DNA from: Erysipelatoclostridium sp. AM42-17
GTDB lineage: Bacteria; Bacillota_I; Bacilli_A; Erysipelotrichales; Coprobacillaceae
Assembly (NCBI RefSeq): GCF_003480255.1
Contig: NZ_QUIN01000003.1
Coordinates: forward strand, 4,159 to 68,158
Length of the DNA stretch: 64,000 nucleotides
Reading direction: 5' to 3'
In this document: positions 28,774 to 37,553 of the stretch, one piece after another
Layout of the letters: every line of letters starts with the position of its first letter
How positions within the stretch are numbered: position 1 is the first letter of the stretch
Made by a program: the position numbers and the translations under genes
The notes under the pieces: model-generated
Databases searched by the model: none
What the model was told of the DNA's origin: nothing
The model's input: the letters and a program-made list of their open reading frames with translations, nothing else

Positions 28774-28914
28774 ATGTTATCTTTATTATTAGTAATCATT
28801 ACTAATAATATATTTTCAACCATTCATTTTCCATTTATTTTATGTTTCATTTTTTTCTTTATTTTTGGTATATATGGATTGATAATTTTTGTTATCATCA
28901 CTATCATGAGATAA
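28774..28914 (+). CDS. Possible 46-residue hydrophobic small protein
   Basis: A 46-codon frame begins MLSLLLVIITNNIF, continues with a long aromatic, isoleucine-rich stretch and ends MR. It would span the membrane once or twice. Only a weak AAAGAGA precedes the ATG. It lies between the recR terminator and the tmk promoter, with no clear promoter of its own. AT-rich DNA produces such frames by chance, so this is tentative. Confidence 0.25.
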   Translation: MLSLLLVIITNNIFSTIHFPFILCFIFFFIFGIYGLIIFVIITIMR

Positions 28915-28944
28915 TTAGACTTTATGTTCTATTTTAGATATAAT
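28915..28944 (+). promoter_or_regulatory. tmk operon promoter
   Basis: TTAGAC (28915-28920) and TATAAT (28939-28944) with an 18-base spacer, 23 bases before the tmk start. No promoter is evident for the genes that follow up to rsmI. Confidence 0.6.
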
Positions 28945-28967
28945 ATTGAATTAGAGGTGAGATTGTA

Positions 28968-29588
28968 ATGAAGGGAAAATTTATAACATTAGAAGGTCCT
29001 GAAGGTAGTGGAAAGACAACAGCATGTCAAAATGTTGCGGAAATATTAAAACAACAAGGATATAAGGTTTTAATGACAAGAGAACCTGGCGGTGTTGATA
29101 TTGCAGAACAAATTAGAAATATTATTTTAGATAAAAATAATACGAAAATGGATTATAAAACAGAAGCTTTACTGTATGCTGCAGCGAGAAGACAACATCT
29201 TGTTGAAAAAGTATTACCAGCTTTAAAAGATGGATATATTGTTTTATGTGATCGTTTTGTAGATAGTTCACTTGCATATCAAGGTGTTGCTAGAAATTTA
29301 GGAATAGATGAAGTATACCAAATGAATTTATTTGCAATTAATGATGTCATGCCAGATAAAACTATATTTTTTGATATTAATTATTTAGATGGATTAAAAC
29401 GTATTCAAGATAATCAAAGAGAAACAAATCGTTTAGATTTGGAATCTACACAATTTCATAAACAGGTATATGAAGGCTATTTAGAAATCTGTGATAAATA
29501 TCCTGATCGTATTGTTAAGATTGATGCGAGTTTATCACGTAATGAAGTGACACATCAATTATTAGAGGAAATTAATAAAATCTTATGA
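28968..29588 (+). CDS. tmk: Thymidylate kinase
   Basis: A 206-residue kinase that converts dTMP to dTDP. The P-loop is GPEGSGKTT (about 9-17), the DRF motif is in [15 protein letters not shown], and the lid region includes [15 protein letters not shown] residues ([13 protein letters not shown]). Length is normal. It overlaps holB by four bases, and the Bacillus genes yaaQ and yaaR that usually lie between tmk and holB are absent. Confidence 0.96.
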   Translation: MKGKFITLEGPEGSGKTTACQNVAEILKQQGYKVLMTREPGGVDIAEQIRNIILDKNNTKMDYKTEALLYAAARRQHLVEKVLPALKDGYIVLCDRFVDSSLAYQGVARNLGIDEVYQMNLFAINDVMPDKTIFFDINYLDGLKRIQDNQRETNRLDLESTQFHKQVYEGYLEICDKYPDRIVKIDASLSRNEVTHQLLEEINKIL

Positions 29589-30532
29589 TAAAAGATTATT
29601 TAATTGAAAATCAACCCATTTTTTATCAAATAATTAAAAATCAATTTGAAAACAATAAAATTCCCCATGCTTTTATTTTATCAGGCAACAATACTGAAAA
29701 AGCATTACAATTTCTAGCCATGTCTTTTATTTGTGATCAAAAACTTGCTTGCGAGCAATGTGTTGATTGTCAAAAAGTTTTGAATCATAAATATGCGGAT
29801 ATGATCGTATTTGATGGTTTAGAGTCTTCAATCAAAAAAACAAATATCGAATACATACAAGAAACTTTTAATAAAACATCTTTAGAAGGGAAAAATAAAT
29901 TATATATATTAAAAAATATTGAATACTCATCTAAAGAAGCTATGAATACATTGTTAAAAATGTTAGAAGAACCAACACCAGGTATATATTCTATTTTTAC
30001 AACAAAAAATATGAATAAGGTTTTACCAACAATTCGCTCACGATGTGAAGTGATTGAACTTAAACCTGATAGTCAATTAGAATTTATCAATCGACTCATT
30101 GAAAAAGGTATTGATCAAGAAAAAGCAAATATCTTATCTGATTTAAATAGAGATGTAGATGCTATTGACCAGTATGATGATGAAAAACTCGATTATATTA
30201 TTTTACAAGTGATTAATTTTGTTGAAGATTTATTTACTAAAAGAGAAAATCTTATTATTAATACACAAACTAATCTTTTAAAGACATATAAAGATAAGGA
30301 AAGTATAAAATTATTTTTACGTTTATTAACGCTTGCGTTAAAAGATATGTTTCACGTGAAACATAATCAAGAATTTATATATTATGTTAATCATATAGAT
30401 TTATTTAAGTCGCTAGAATTTGACAATGATGATATAATTAAGAAGATTGAATTAGTATTAGAAACTTTGTATCTTATAGATACAAATGCAAATATTCCAT
30501 TACTTATGGATAGTATGATGTTTAGATTATAG
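29585..30532 (+). CDS. holB: DNA polymerase III subunit delta-prime
   Basis: A 315-residue clamp-loader subunit. It resembles the DnaX core but lacks a functional P-loop ([13 protein letters not shown] in its place), as expected for delta-prime. It has the zinc module C-x-x-C-x-x-C (CEQCVDC) and the SRC-type motif in [11 protein letters not shown]. It overlaps tmk. A perfect parS site (30348-30363) is embedded in the C-terminal coding region, so here the codons carry a chromosome-partition signal. Confidence 0.93.
   Translation: MIKDYLIENQPIFYQIIKNQFENNKIPHAFILSGNNTEKALQFLAMSFICDQKLACEQCVDCQKVLNHKYADMIVFDGLESSIKKTNIEYIQETFNKTSLEGKNKLYILKNIEYSSKEAMNTLLKMLEEPTPGIYSIFTTKNMNKVLPTIRSRCEVIELKPDSQLEFINRLIEKGIDQEKANILSDLNRDVDAIDQYDDEKLDYIILQVINFVEDLFTKRENLIINTQTNLLKTYKDKESIKLFLRLLTLALKDMFHVKHNQEFIYYVNHIDLFKSLEFDNDDIIKKIELVLETLYLIDTNANIPLLMDSMMFRL
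30348..30363. other. parS centromere-like site (1)
   Basis: TGTTTCACGTGAAACA, a perfect palindrome that fits the bacterial parS consensus TGTTNCACGTGAAACA bound by ParB/Spo0J. It lies inside holB about 14 kb from the origin. No parA/parB genes are in the window. Confidence 0.9.
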
Positions 30533-30545
30533 AAAGGATATGCAT

Positions 30546-31400
30546 ATGGCTGAAAAAAAACTAGCAAGTGTAAAATTTAAGAACGCTGGTAAAGTATATT
30601 ATTTCTCTACTGATCTATTATTAGATAAAGGTGAAAATGTAGTTGTTGAAACTGCTAGAGGTCTTGAGTTAGGGGAAATATCTCAAGAATTAAAAGATTT
30701 ATCAGAGTTCGATTTAGATACAGAACTTAAACATATTTTAAGAAAAGCAACAAAAAGAGATATTGATAATTTTGAAAAAAACTTAATTGATGCTCAAAAA
30801 GCATTAGAAACATGTAAAGAAATCGTTTCTCGTTATGATATTAACATGCAATTAACTAAATGCGAATATACGTTAGATAAGGCTAAGATTATCTTTATGT
30901 ATACATCAGACGATCGAGTTGACTTCAGAGAATTACTTAAAGAATTAGCTACTGTATTTAGATGTCGTATTGAGTTAAGACAAATTGGTCCCCGAGATAA
31001 GGCTAAGGTTGTTGGTGGAATTGGTACATGTGGTTTACCACTTTGTTGTTCAACAATGCTTGGCGAATTTAATGGTGTTTCTATTAACATGGCAAAAAAT
31101 CAAATGCTTGCGATTAATATTGATAAAATATCAGGTGCTTGTGGTAGATTATTATGTTGTTTAAAATATGAGGATGATATTTATACTCAAGAAAAGAAAA
31201 GATTTCCTAAAATTGGATCAAAAGTGAAATATGAAGGAAATGATGTTAAAGTATTAGGACTTAATGTTATTAGTGATTTAGTAAAGATTGATTCAAAAAA
31301 TGGAGTTATCTTTGTTAGTTTAGATGAGATTACATTTGATAAAAATAATAATCATAACAATAATCATCATGTACATAAAGGTAAAAAAAATGAACGATAA
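30546..31400 (+). CDS. PSP1-domain protein (YaaT/RicT-like)
   Basis: A 284-residue PSP1 C-terminal domain protein. Cysteine motifs typical of RicT are visible (GGIGTCGLPLCCSTML and GACGRLLCCLKYEDDIY), which in Bacillus help bind Fe-S clusters with RicA and RicF. In Bacillus it affects RNA processing through RNase Y, and development. I use the second ATG (30546), 7 bases after AAAGGA; the first ATG is six bases earlier. It lies between holB and the tRNA methyltransferase as in Bacillus, but yabA, the replication-initiation brake usually next, is missing. The tail is histidine- and asparagine-rich. Confidence 0.9.
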   Translation: MAEKKLASVKFKNAGKVYYFSTDLLLDKGENVVVETARGLELGEISQELKDLSEFDLDTELKHILRKATKRDIDNFEKNLIDAQKALETCKEIVSRYDINMQLTKCEYTLDKAKIIFMYTSDDRVDFRELLKELATVFRCRIELRQIGPRDKAKVVGGIGTCGLPLCCSTMLGEFNGVSINMAKNQMLAINIDKISGACGRLLCCLKYEDDIYTQEKKRFPKIGSKVKYEGNDVKVLGLNVISDLVKIDSKNGVIFVSLDEITFDKNNNHNNNHHVHKGKKNER

Positions 31401-32130
31401 TGAAATACTTAATTATTTATTAGCACATAAAGATCTTAAGATTATCCAAAGAAAGGACATGTTCCATTTTTCTTTGGATACTGTTTTACTTGCAAACTTC
31501 TGTACAATTAATAAAGATGTAAAGGAAATTGTTGACTTTGGTACTAACAATGCTGCAATTCCTTTATTGTTATCAAAAAGAACTCATAAACACATAACAG
31601 GAATCGAAATACAAGAAGAAGCAGCAGATTTAGCTAAAAAAAATGTATCAATGAATCAACTAAATGACCAAATTGAAATCATTCATGATGATATAGCAAA
31701 TCATGTTATTGATTGTAATACAAAAGCTCAATTAGTTGTTTGTAATCCACCATTTTTTAGAGTTGATGAGGATAGTAATTTAAACGAAAATGAATATCTA
31801 ACAATTGCAAGACATGAAATCAAAATTGATCTTGAAGGTATTATAAAAAGTGCTGCACGAATATTAGATAACAAGGGACGTTTGGCAATGGTTCATCGAC
31901 CAGATCGCATGATTGAAATATTGAATCTTATGCAAAAGTATGATATTGAGCCTAAAAGAATACGTTTTGTATATCCTAAAGTAAATAGAGATTCTCATGT
32001 ACTTTTAGTTGAAGGAATGTTTAAAGGTAAAAAAGGAATAAAAATAGAACCACCTTTATATGCTCATAATGACGATGGAAGTTACAGTAATGAAGTAAGA
32101 AAAATGTTTGGAGAGATTATTGATGAATAG
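31390..32130 (+). CDS. tRNA1(Val) adenine-37 N6-methyltransferase-like protein (YabB/TrmN6)
   Basis: A 246-residue SAM-dependent methyltransferase. It has the NPPF catalytic motif (VVCNPPFFRVDED) and a degenerate motif I (IVDFGTNNAAIPLLLS), as in the TrmN6/YabB family that methylates tRNA or related RNA. I start at the ATG at 31390, which overlaps the ricT-like stop by 11 bases; an in-frame extension to 31324 runs through that gene and carries no methyltransferase similarity. It overlaps rsmI at its end. Confidence 0.9.
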   Translation: MNDNEILNYLLAHKDLKIIQRKDMFHFSLDTVLLANFCTINKDVKEIVDFGTNNAAIPLLLSKRTHKHITGIEIQEEAADLAKKNVSMNQLNDQIEIIHDDIANHVIDCNTKAQLVVCNPPFFRVDEDSNLNENEYLTIARHEIKIDLEGIIKSAARILDNKGRLAMVHRPDRMIEILNLMQKYDIEPKRIRFVYPKVNRDSHVLLVEGMFKGKKGIKIEPPLYAHNDDGSYSNEVRKMFGEIIDE

Positions 32131-32968
32131 ACAAAAAAGTTTTGAAAACAATTTATCTACATTATATATTGTTGCTACACCAATAGGTAATCTAGATGAA
32201 ATGACAATCAGATCATTAAAAATATTAGAAGAAGTCAATTATATTGCTGCAGAAGATACACGTAATACTATTAAGTTGCTTAATCATTTTAATATTTCAA
32301 CAAAACTTATTTCTCATCATGAACACAATATAGAGAAGTCAATACCTAAATTAATTTCATTATTAAAAGAAGGTAACGATATAGCTTTGGTAAGTGATGC
32401 AGGATATCCAGCTATTTCTGATCCTGGATATGAGTTGGTTAAAGCTTGCATTAACGAAAACATTAATGTAGTACCAATCAGTGGTGCTAATGCATGTTTA
32501 GATGCTTTGGTAGTTTCAGGTATTACGCCACAACCGTTTATGTTTTATGGATTCTTAGATCATTTAGACAAGAAAAAAAAGAAAGAATTAGAAAGTTTAA
32601 AAAATTATAAAGAAACAATCGTATATTATGAATCACCACATAGAATTAAAAAGACATTAAATTTAATGCATAAAATTTTAGGAGATAGACATATTTCATT
32701 ATGTAGAGAACTAACTAAGAAACATGAAGAAATTATTCGTGGAACAATCTCAGAAGTATTAGAAATTGTAGATGAATTAAAAGGTGAAATGGTAATTGTT
32801 GTTGAAGGAAATAATGAACAAGAAGAAGTCATTGAATTTGAGACAACAATTAAAGAAGATGTTGATATGTATATTGAAAAGGGTATGTCAACAAAAGATG
32901 CAATCAAGGAAGTTGCAAAACAAAGAAGTCTAAATAAAAATGCTGTTTACAAAGAATATCATCAATAA
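32123..32968 (+). CDS. rsmI: 16S rRNA 2-prime-O-ribose C1402 methyltransferase RsmI
   Basis: A 281-residue tetrapyrrole-methylase-fold enzyme. The signature is YIVATPIGNLDEMTIRSLKIL, followed by AAEDTRNT and the SDAGYPAISDPGYELV SAM site. I start at the ATG at 32123, which has GGAGAG 7 bases upstream and overlaps the previous stop by 8 bases. The stop codon TAA is part of a 26-bp perfect palindrome that contains a parS site. The preceding URI/YazA nuclease gene of Bacillus is absent. Confidence 0.95.
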   Translation: MNRQKSFENNLSTLYIVATPIGNLDEMTIRSLKILEEVNYIAAEDTRNTIKLLNHFNISTKLISHHEHNIEKSIPKLISLLKEGNDIALVSDAGYPAISDPGYELVKACINENINVVPISGANACLDALVVSGITPQPFMFYGFLDHLDKKKKKELESLKNYKETIVYYESPHRIKKTLNLMHKILGDRHISLCRELTKKHEEIIRGTISEVLEIVDELKGEMVIVVEGNNEQEEVIEFETTIKEDVDMYIEKGMSTKDAIKEVAKQRSLNKNAVYKEYHQ

Positions 32969-32984
32969 TGTTTCACGTGAAACA
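32969..32984. other. parS centromere-like site (2)
   Basis: TGTTTCACGTGAAACA, identical to the site in holB. Here the palindrome extends perfectly to 26 bp (32964-32989). It is intergenic, just after rsmI and about 16 kb from the origin. Confidence 0.92.
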
Positions 32985-33020
32985 TTATTGGTTAAAATAA
33001 TAGTGTTAACAAGCATAAAG

Positions 33021-33049
33021 TTGACTTTTAAATTAGAGTTTGATAAAGT
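33021..33049 (+). promoter_or_regulatory. metG promoter
   Basis: TTGACT (33021-33026) and TAAAGT (33044-33049) with 17-base spacing and an extended TGA before the -10. Transcription would start near 33056, at the beginning of the T-box leader. Confidence 0.65.
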
Positions 33050-33055
33050 TTAATA

Positions 33056-33280
33056 GTATGAAAAATGCAAAGATTGGAAAATGATAAAGTAATACTTTTT
33101 AGAGAACTAGTGGTTGGTGAAAACTAGTAGTTAGCTTTATGTGATGGGCCATGAGCAGTTATCCTGAATAGTTAAGGATAAACGTTAACTGCGTTAAAGT
33201 TTTGAGTGACATACATTGTATTGTATGTAAAAAAGGTGGTACCGCGATTATTCGTCCTTTTACAGAAGGACGATTTTTTT
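33056..33280 (+). promoter_or_regulatory. T-box leader of metG
   Basis: A tRNA-sensing leader. The T-box sequence AAGGTGGTACCGCG is at 33233-33246, where UGGU(A) pairs with the acceptor end of uncharged tRNA. The AGAGAACTAGTGGTTGGTG stem-I apical elements lie at about 33100-33118, and a stem-III hairpin (ACATACA/TGTATGT) precedes the T-box. The terminator TCGTCCTT/AAGGACGA with seven T is at 33252-33280. Several ATG triplets near 33150 could be the methionine specifier; I cannot choose among them. It occupies most of the 326-base gap before metG. Confidence 0.95.
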
Positions 33281-33294
33281 ATTGGGAGGAAAGT

Positions 33295-35241
33295 ATGAAA
33301 GAAAAAAAAGATTTTTATTTAACAACTGCAATTACTTATACATCAGGTAAACCTCATATTGGAAATACATATGAAATTATTTTAGCTGATGCAATAGCGA
33401 GATTTAAAAGACAAGAAGGTTACAATGTTTATTTTCAAACTGGTACAGATGAACATGGACAAAAAATTGAAATTAAGGCCAATGAAGCAGGAATTGAACC
33501 TAAAGCTTATGTTGATAAAGTAGCTGGTGAAGTAAAACGTATTTGGGATATGATGGATACAACATATGATCGTTTTATGCGTACAACTGATGAATATCAT
33601 GAAAAACAAGTTCAAAAGATTTTTAAAAAATTATATGATCAAGGTGATATTTATTTAGGACATTATGAAGGTAAATATTGTACAGCATGTGAATCATTTT
33701 TCACAGAATCACAATTAGTAGATGGTAAATGTCCTGATTGTGGTGGACCGGTACATGATGCAAAAGAAGAAGCTTATTTCTTTAAATTATCCAAATATCA
33801 AGATCGTTTAATTAAACATATTGAAGAACATCCAGAATTTATTCAACCTGTATCAAGAAAAAATGAAATGATGAATAACTTCTTAAAACCAGGTTTACAA
33901 GATTTATGTGTATCTCGTACATCATTTAAATGGTCTATTCCAGTTGACTTTGATCCAAAACATGTTGTGTATGTATGGATTGATGCCTTAACAAACTATA
34001 TTACAGGATTAGGTTATGACGTTGATGGAAATCATGGTGACTTATATAAAAAGTATTGGCCTGCAGATTTACATTTAATTGGTAAAGATATTGTTAGATT
34101 CCATACAATTTACTGGCCAATTATGTTAATGGCATTAGATATTCCTTTACCAAAACAAGTATTTGGTCATCCTTGGTTATTACAAGGTGAAAGTAAAATG
34201 TCTAAATCAAAAGGTAATGTTATTTATGCTGATGACTTAGTTGATTTATTTGGTGTAGATGCAGTTAGATATTATGTATTACATGAAATTCCATATGATA
34301 ATGATGGAAGTATTACATGGGATTTATTAGTAGAAAGAATTAATAGTGATTTAGCTAATGTATTAGGTAACTTAGTTAATCGTACAATAGCTATGTCTAA
34401 TAAATATTTTGGGGGTATTGTTGAAAATAAAAACGTATCTGAAGATGTTGATCAAGAATTAAAAGATCTAGCACTAGCAATGCCAGCAAAAGCCATTGAA
34501 AAAATGGATGAATATAAAGCATCAAATGCATTAGATGAAATCTTTAATTTATTAAGAAGAACAAATAAATACATTGACGAAACTATGCCATGGGCATTAG
34601 CTAAAGATGAAACTAAAAAAGATCGTTTAGCTACAGTTTTATATAACTTAATTGAAGCTATTCGTTTTAGTGCAGTTATGTTAGTTCCATATATTCCATC
34701 TACAGCTCAAAAAATCTTAGATCAAATTAATACAGATGCTAGAGATTTTGATAGTTTAAAAGAATTTGGTGTATATAAATCTGGTACTAAAGTAGTTGAA
34801 AAACCAAAAATGTTATTTGCAAGATTGGATCCTAAAGAAATTGCTAAAAAAGTATCTGAAATAGAAGCTAAACAAAAAGCATCTATTAAAAAAGCAAAAG
34901 AAAAATTAGAAACAAAAGAAGAAATTACAATCGATGATTTCTCTAAAATAGAATTAAAAGTAGGAACAGTATTAAAATGTGAAAAACATCCTAATGCTGA
35001 TAAATTATTAGTAAGTCAAATTGATATTGGTGAAGATCAACCAAGACAAATTGTAAGTGGTATTGCTGAACTATACAAACCAGAAGAATTTGTAGAAAGA
35101 AAAGTTGTAGTAGTATCTAATTTAAAACCTGCAAAAATTAGAGGTGTAGAATCTCAAGGTATGATTCTTGCAGGTGGAGATAAAAAAGTATTAGGTGTAT
35201 TAGATGCTGGAGACTTACCTAACGGTACAACAATTAGATAG
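33295..35241 (+). CDS. metG: Methionyl-tRNA synthetase
   Basis: A 648-residue class I synthetase. The HIGH motif is PHIGNTYEII, the zinc cysteines are CTACESF and CPDCGG, and the KMSKS motif is ESKMSKSKGNV. The C-terminal OB-fold tRNA-binding domain (about 545-648, IDDFSKIELKVGTVLKCEKHPNADKLL) is present. I start at 33295 with a GGGAGGA ribosome site; an in-frame extension to 33202 reads through the T-box leader and is not protein. Expression is governed by the T-box leader and ends at a strong terminator. Confidence 0.97.
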   Translation: MKEKKDFYLTTAITYTSGKPHIGNTYEIILADAIARFKRQEGYNVYFQTGTDEHGQKIEIKANEAGIEPKAYVDKVAGEVKRIWDMMDTTYDRFMRTTDEYHEKQVQKIFKKLYDQGDIYLGHYEGKYCTACESFFTESQLVDGKCPDCGGPVHDAKEEAYFFKLSKYQDRLIKHIEEHPEFIQPVSRKNEMMNNFLKPGLQDLCVSRTSFKWSIPVDFDPKHVVYVWIDALTNYITGLGYDVDGNHGDLYKKYWPADLHLIGKDIVRFHTIYWPIMLMALDIPLPKQVFGHPWLLQGESKMSKSKGNVIYADDLVDLFGVDAVRYYVLHEIPYDNDGSITWDLLVERINSDLANVLGNLVNRTIAMSNKYFGGIVENKNVSEDVDQELKDLALAMPAKAIEKMDEYKASNALDEIFNLLRRTNKYIDETMPWALAKDETKKDRLATVLYNLIEAIRFSAVMLVPYIPSTAQKILDQINTDARDFDSLKEFGVYKSGTKVVEKPKMLFARLDPKEIAKKVSEIEAKQKASIKKAKEKLETKEEITIDDFSKIELKVGTVLKCEKHPNADKLLVSQIDIGEDQPRQIVSGIAELYKPEEFVERKVVVVSNLKPAKIRGVESQGMILAGGDKKVLGVLDAGDLPNGTTIR

Positions 35242-35248
35242 TAAAAAG

Positions 35249-35273
35249 AACGCATGAAACCATGCGTTTTTTT
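35249..35273 (+). terminator. metG terminator
   Basis: AACGCATG pairs with CATGCGTT around AAAC and is followed by TTTTT. Confidence 0.85.
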
Positions 35274-35309
35274 AATTATGACTATATTTTTAAAAAGATA
35301 TATATTATA

Positions 35310-35497
35310 ATAGGCAAGTACAAAGTAAAATTGAATAATATTTATAGGTTTCAATATATTTACACTATCTTGAATTAAGAAGGAATCAGGTGAAATACCT
35401 GAACGGTCCCGCCGCCGTAATGTGGAGAATAAGCAAAAGTCACTGGAAAACTGGGAAGACGCTTAAACAATGAAACAGAGTCGGAATACTTGCCTAT
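35310..35497 (+). promoter_or_regulatory. Cobalamin riboswitch
   Basis: The B12-aptamer core is present: AATCAGGTGAAATACCTGA (P3 region), CGGTCCCGCCGCCGTAATG, GTCACTGG...CTGGGAAGAC and GAGTCGGAATACTTGCC, equal to the family elements up to the 3-prime GAAGxCxGxAxACxTGCC box. The ends 35310-35320 and 35487-35497 are perfectly complementary (11 bp) and form P1. A terminator hairpin downstream is the expression platform. It sits 110 bases before the first gene of a cobalamin-capture operon. I did not find a convincing promoter; a TATAAT at 35306 would overlap P1. Confidence 0.95.
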
Positions 35498-35544
35498 ATC
35501 TAAGGATACACTTTACGGAGTATAAAGTAGTTCTTCTAGATTTT

Positions 35545-35571
35545 AACTAGGATAACTATGCCTAGTTTTTT
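35545..35571 (+). terminator. Expression-platform terminator of the cobalamin riboswitch
   Basis: AACTAGG (35545-35551) pairs with CCTAGTT (35561-35567), followed by TTTTATTT. The first structural gene starts 36 bases later. This predicts transcription termination when B12 is bound. Confidence 0.75.
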
Positions 35572-35606
35572 ATTTAGAAGTTATTTAATTTGAAAGGGGA
35601 AAGAAC

Positions 35607-36812
35607 ATGAAAATGAAAAAAATTATTTGCAGTCTTATGATATCTGTACTATGTTTTATGACTGCAATATCTGGTGTATCAGCAGCAAATACATATGATA
35701 CAAACAAATTGTTAGATGCAGCAGATAAAGTAAAAGCTTATTATAAGAAAAATGGTTTAACAAAATATAGTACTTATGAATATTATGGGCAAACTTATAA
35801 TAATTTAGGAGATTATCTCAATGATATGATTGCTTATGAAGCTTTAGGTGGAGAAGTAGAAGATGATTTTGATATTTCTGATTTTGAATCAAATTTAAAT
35901 GGGAATATATCAACTGTAAATGCACTTGCCAAAGAAATCATTGTTGCAAAATTATTAAAGAAAGATCCTACAAATTTAACTATTAATGGTTCATCAGTAA
36001 ATTTAGTAAATGAATTAGAAAGCAAAATAGATGATAAGGGATGTTTTGGTAAAAAGTTAGGAAGCAACATTGATATTTGGGGATTACTTGCTTTAGAATC
36101 AGTTTCATCATCTAAAGTCCAATTAGTTGCAAACCATATCGCCTCAGATATTAATGAAGATGGTGGATTTTGGAATTTTGACTACTATGATTCAACTAAA
36201 AAGAATTCAGGATGTGATGTTACTGGTTGGGGTATTGAAGCTTTAAGTATTGCAGGGAAAAAACAATATTCTTCAACTATTCAAAAAGCAATTGGATATT
36301 TAAAAGAACAACAAAATGATGTAGGATTTCCTGATTATGGATCAGTTAACCCAGATAGTCAAGCTTGTGCAATTGAAGGATTATCTGTATATAATAGAGA
36401 TGACTTATTAAATGGTTTATACAATAAAAATAATTCAAATCAAATTGATGTTTTATTAAATTATCAAAATACTGATACAGGATCATTTTGGTACAATAAT
36501 GCAGGAGAAGAAAATAGATATGCTACTCAAGATGCTGCAAGAGCAATGGGTACTATTATTAACGGTAGCGTAATTTATAAAGCAATCGGTTATGGAAATC
36601 CTGATTCAACATTAACAAGAGTAGAAGTTAAACCTGCTCAAACTCCAACTCAAACAGAAAATAAAAACGATAGTCAATCACCAAAAAAAGATCAAACAGC
36701 TACTGCTGTAAAAACTGGAGATAATACAAGTGTTACTGTATTTGTTTCATTATCTATGATTTCAGCAGGATTATTCTTAGTATTAAGAAAAGAAAATGAA
36801 AAAGCTTGTTAA
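35607..36812 (+). CDS. Secreted alpha/alpha-barrel protein, intrinsic-factor-like, with C-terminal anchor
   Basis: A 401-residue surface protein. A signal peptide (1-28, ending VSA-A) precedes a repeated helical region (about 30-340) with units such as GCFGKKLGSNIDIWGLLALESV, DGGFWNF...CDVTGWGIEALSIA, DVGFPDYGSVNPDSQACAIEGLSV and YATQDAARAMG. This is the alpha/alpha-toroid of the prenyltransferase, squalene-cyclase and intrinsic-factor/transcobalamin group. A low-complexity linker follows, then AVKTGD (367-372), a membrane segment and a short basic tail ending in Cys. Control by the B12 riboswitch makes a cobalamin-binding role likely; ligand binding is inferred. Confidence 0.8.
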   Translation: MKMKKIICSLMISVLCFMTAISGVSAANTYDTNKLLDAADKVKAYYKKNGLTKYSTYEYYGQTYNNLGDYLNDMIAYEALGGEVEDDFDISDFESNLNGNISTVNALAKEIIVAKLLKKDPTNLTINGSSVNLVNELESKIDDKGCFGKKLGSNIDIWGLLALESVSSSKVQLVANHIASDINEDGGFWNFDYYDSTKKNSGCDVTGWGIEALSIAGKKQYSSTIQKAIGYLKEQQNDVGFPDYGSVNPDSQACAIEGLSVYNRDDLLNGLYNKNNSNQIDVLLNYQNTDTGSFWYNNAGEENRYATQDAARAMGTIINGSVIYKAIGYGNPDSTLTRVEVKPAQTPTQTENKNDSQSPKKDQTATAVKTGDNTSVTVFVSLSMISAGLFLVLRKENEKAC

Positions 36813-37542
36813 TAAATTTAAAGCATTATATTTAAGTAAAAGAATTGTAATAATTTTTATTACAATTTCTTTTGTTTTTATAGGTGGTTTTTCATTTTAC
36901 AATGGAATCACAGGAAATTATCAAAATCAATCGATAGTACAAAAAGATACTATAAGTCAAAAGAATACTAAGAAAAAGAAAGAAAAAAAAGAAGATACTA
37001 ATCAACAAGAAAATGAGGAGAGTAAAAATGTAGATTCTCAAAGTAATGTTGTTAGTAACGAGGCTAATCAAAGTACTTCCAAAAGTACAACATCATCATC
37101 AAGTAATAAAAGTAATGAAGCAAACAAATCGAGTCATAGTGAAACCAGTACATCACAAAATAACCAAGTACAATCTGGAAGTCAATCAACAAACAATAAT
37201 CAATCAAATCATCAGTCAACATCTCAAACCCCAAATGAAGAAGCAATAAATGTGAGCATTCAAGTTTATGGAATGGGAAACTTAATGATGAGTGGAAATG
37301 TTAATGTTGAAAAAGGAACAAGTGTTTATGATGTTTTGACTAAAGTTGCATCACAAAATGGACTAGGTGTTTACGGAAGTAAAATATATGTAAAAGGTAT
37401 TGGCGATTTATTCGAAAAACAACATGGTAATATGTCGGGATGGATGTATAGTGTTAATGGAGTATTTCCCAATAAATCATGTGGTTATTATAGTTTAGAA
37501 AATAATGATAAAATTGTATGGCGCTATGTCAATTATAATTAA
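36796..37542 (+). CDS. Membrane-anchored DUF4430 (transcobalamin C-terminal-like) protein
   Basis: A 248-residue protein. An N-terminal basic-hydrophobic segment (1-36) is a signal or anchor helix. Residues about 45-145 are a Lys/Glu then Ser/Asn/Gln-rich stalk. Residues about 150-248 form a DUF4430 domain, seen as VEKGTSVYDVLTKVASQNG, KGIGDLFEKQHGNMSGWMYSVNGVFPNKSCGYYSLENNDKIVWRY; this is the fold of the C-terminal domain of transcobalamin. It overlaps the barrel-protein gene by 17 bases and lacks a strong ribosome site, so it is translationally coupled. I infer that the two proteins close around one ligand. Confidence 0.82.
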   Translation: MKKLVNKFKALYLSKRIVIIFITISFVFIGGFSFYNGITGNYQNQSIVQKDTISQKNTKKKKEKKEDTNQQENEESKNVDSQSNVVSNEANQSTSKSTTSSSSNKSNEANKSSHSETSTSQNNQVQSGSQSTNNNQSNHQSTSQTPNEEAINVSIQVYGMGNLMMSGNVNVEKGTSVYDVLTKVASQNGLGVYGSKIYVKGIGDLFEKQHGNMSGWMYSVNGVFPNKSCGYYSLENNDKIVWRYVNYN

Positions 37543-37553
37543 AGGAATAAAAA

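Noticed and set aside
33202..33294. N-terminal extension of metG
   Set aside because: The added residues translate the T-box and terminator; the ATG at 33295 has the ribosome site and the family-typical N-terminus.
35306..35311. TATAAT as the promoter of the cobalamin riboswitch
   Set aside because: It overlaps the 5-prime strand of P1, so a transcript started from it would lack that strand; no fitting -35 box either.
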